A DNA stretch of 64,000 nt from Lactococcus hircilactis (GTDB taxonomy: Bacteria > Bacillota > Bacilli > Lactobacillales > Streptococcaceae): positions 1 through 64,000 of the forward strand of contig NZ_WITJ01000013.1 in NCBI RefSeq assembly GCF_009601015.1. Direction: 5' to 3'. The notes beneath the pieces are model-generated. The model searched no databases. It was given only the letters and a program-made list of their open reading frames with translations, and was not told the DNA's origin. Below are positions 63,232-64,000 of this stretch, in pieces (positions within the stretch are counted from its first letter, which is position 1; the number at the start of each line of letters is the position of its first letter). The translations under genes were made by a program, and so were the position numbers.

Positions 63232-64000
63232 TTACTTTTCAAATCCTTTCACAAAAAGAGCAATCAAATCATCCCGATCTTTAATCCATTGCGCACGATC
63301 ATCTTTAAAATAAACGCGATTAGATAAAAAAATCACAGCTTTCTTCTCCACAAGATTCAGGAGAATAAAAGTTCCAGTATATCCTGTGTGTAACAGCCAA
63401 TGGTCATCCTTTTCTAAAATATCCCACGCTAAACTTCTTTTTTTGTGCCCGCGCGCATAATTTTTGACCAGTTGAAGATATTTATCATCCGAAAAATACC
63501 CCTCAACAAACCGCTCAAGCGTCTCTAAATCCGAAAACAAACCTGCTGATCCACATTCCACACCCAGTACCTGCGCTTTAGGATCATGCACGTGTCCACA
63601 AGCAATCTGCTGTGACGTCACAACAGCATTATCGACAGGTCCAAAAGCAATGTGCGTCATGTGCCAACGCTCAAATACAGTTTTTTTAAAAATTTCATCT
63701 AAGGATGCCTGAAAATAATGCTCCAACAAAAAGCCCAGCAGAATAAAGTTGACATCTGTGTATCTAAATGTTTTGTCAGTACTGACAGAAATATTTAAAA
63801 TCGCTTGTTTAAATTCAGAAAACGTCAGTTGATCGCGGTGTTCGATATACGGATCAATCCCAGAAGTATGCGTCAAACACTCACGAACAGTCAACGTTTC
63901 ATTAGAAAATTCAGGCAAATAAGTTTTGATTGGCTGATCAAGTTTGATTTTTCCACCTAAAATCAGATCAATCAAAACCGTTCCCGTTCCCACCACTTTT
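63232..64000 (-). CDS. Beta-lactamase-fold serine hydrolase, N-terminus cut by the window edge
   Basis: The open frame continues to the right edge. The last visible codons read KVVGTGTVLIDLILGGKIKL, where the Lys is the end of the Ser-x-x-Lys catalytic motif that lies just outside. RYTDVNFILLG holds the Tyr-x-Asn-equivalent, LTHTSGIDPY is a class C-like landmark, and WLLHTGYTGT is the KTG-equivalent (HTG). About 255 residues are visible. It may be an esterase or a wall-peptide hydrolase; resistance is unlikely to be its role. It includes an in-frame dispersed palindrome (ISVSTDKT). Confidence 0.88.
   Translation of the reverse strand, partial: KVVGTGTVLIDLILGGKIKLDQPIKTYLPEFSNETLTVRECLTHTSGIDPYIEHRDQLTFSEFKQAILNISVSTDKTFRYTDVNFILLGFLLEHYFQASLDEIFKKTVFERWHMTHIAFGPVDNAVVTSQQIACGHVHDPKAQVLGVECGSAGLFSDLETLERFVEGYFSDDKYLQLVKNYARGHKKRSLAWDILEKDDHWLLHTGYTGTFILLNLVEKKAVIFLSNRVYFKDDRAQWIKDRDDLIALFVKGFEK
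63774..63787. repeat. Dispersed palindrome, copy 18 (inside the serine hydrolase gene)
   Basis: In frame as Ser-Val-Ser-Thr-Asp-Lys-Thr, with about 22 bp identical to copy 9 in the FtsX-like gene. Confidence 0.9.

Overview
The window reads as chromosome of a low-GC Gram-positive coccus of the Streptococcaceae, most likely a Lactococcus. The reasons are gene content and order: GroESL under CIRCE, a water-forming NADH oxidase (NoxE type), tandem acetate kinase genes beside a YtxK-type methyltransferase, TypA with a small DUF3165-like membrane protein, an HdiR-type SOS repressor beside DNA polymerase IV, a DUF4651/thioredoxin/YtpR/PepA cluster, and strong extended -10 (TGnTATAAT) promoters. No rRNA, tRNA, IS element or CRISPR array was seen. 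Species cannot be fixed by reading alone.

Layout. 1-8.3 kb is the end of a temperate prophage. Its replication and recombination genes run leftward: RusA-like resolvase (cut by the edge), DnaC-like protein, replisome organiser with a candidate origin, SSB, ERF and antirepressor. Then come a Cro/CI switch, an ImmA-type protease, an Ltp-like superinfection-exclusion protein and the integrase, which abuts the 3' end of groEL. 8.4-31.4 kb holds housekeeping genes: groESL, a competence-type ssb, noxE, a decayed sensor kinase, ytpR, thioredoxin, pepA, a class A PBP divergent from tyrS, a CPA1 antiporter, an MFS exporter, a frameshifted azoreductase-like gene, thiI, a TetR-controlled ABC exporter and a YeiH-type permease. 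31.6-38.3 kb looks accessory: an LPXTG surface protein, a protein joining an IS30-type DNA-binding region to Sel1 repeats behind a pentanucleotide repeat, and a KimA-like K+ transporter. 38.6-64 kb is mostly core again: lysS, msrA, a peptide-binding lipoprotein, cvfB, frr, pyrH, two ackA, ytxK, typA, glcK, a Dps protein, comC, dinB, hdiR, murC, a SNF2 helicase and a beta-lactamase-fold hydrolase.

The most striking signals lie outside the genes. (1) A perfect 14-bp palindrome, TGTCAGTACTGACA, occurs 18 times between 14.4 and 63.8 kb, in intergenic terminator-like hairpins and in frame inside four coding sequences. It is absent from the prophage and from 30-44 kb. (2) At 57.6 kb a CiaR-type direct repeat sits 10 bp before a -10 box and drives a predicted RNA of about 60 nt with C-rich motifs and a terminator, the layout of streptococcal cia-dependent small RNAs. 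(3) Upstream of tyrS two 104-bp units, each an extended -10 promoter plus a long hairpin and a T-run, are tandemly duplicated. (4) The (GGGAA)7 tract lies directly against the -10 box of the IS30-HTH/Sel1 gene. (5) Competence-type (ComX) boxes precede ssb and comC.
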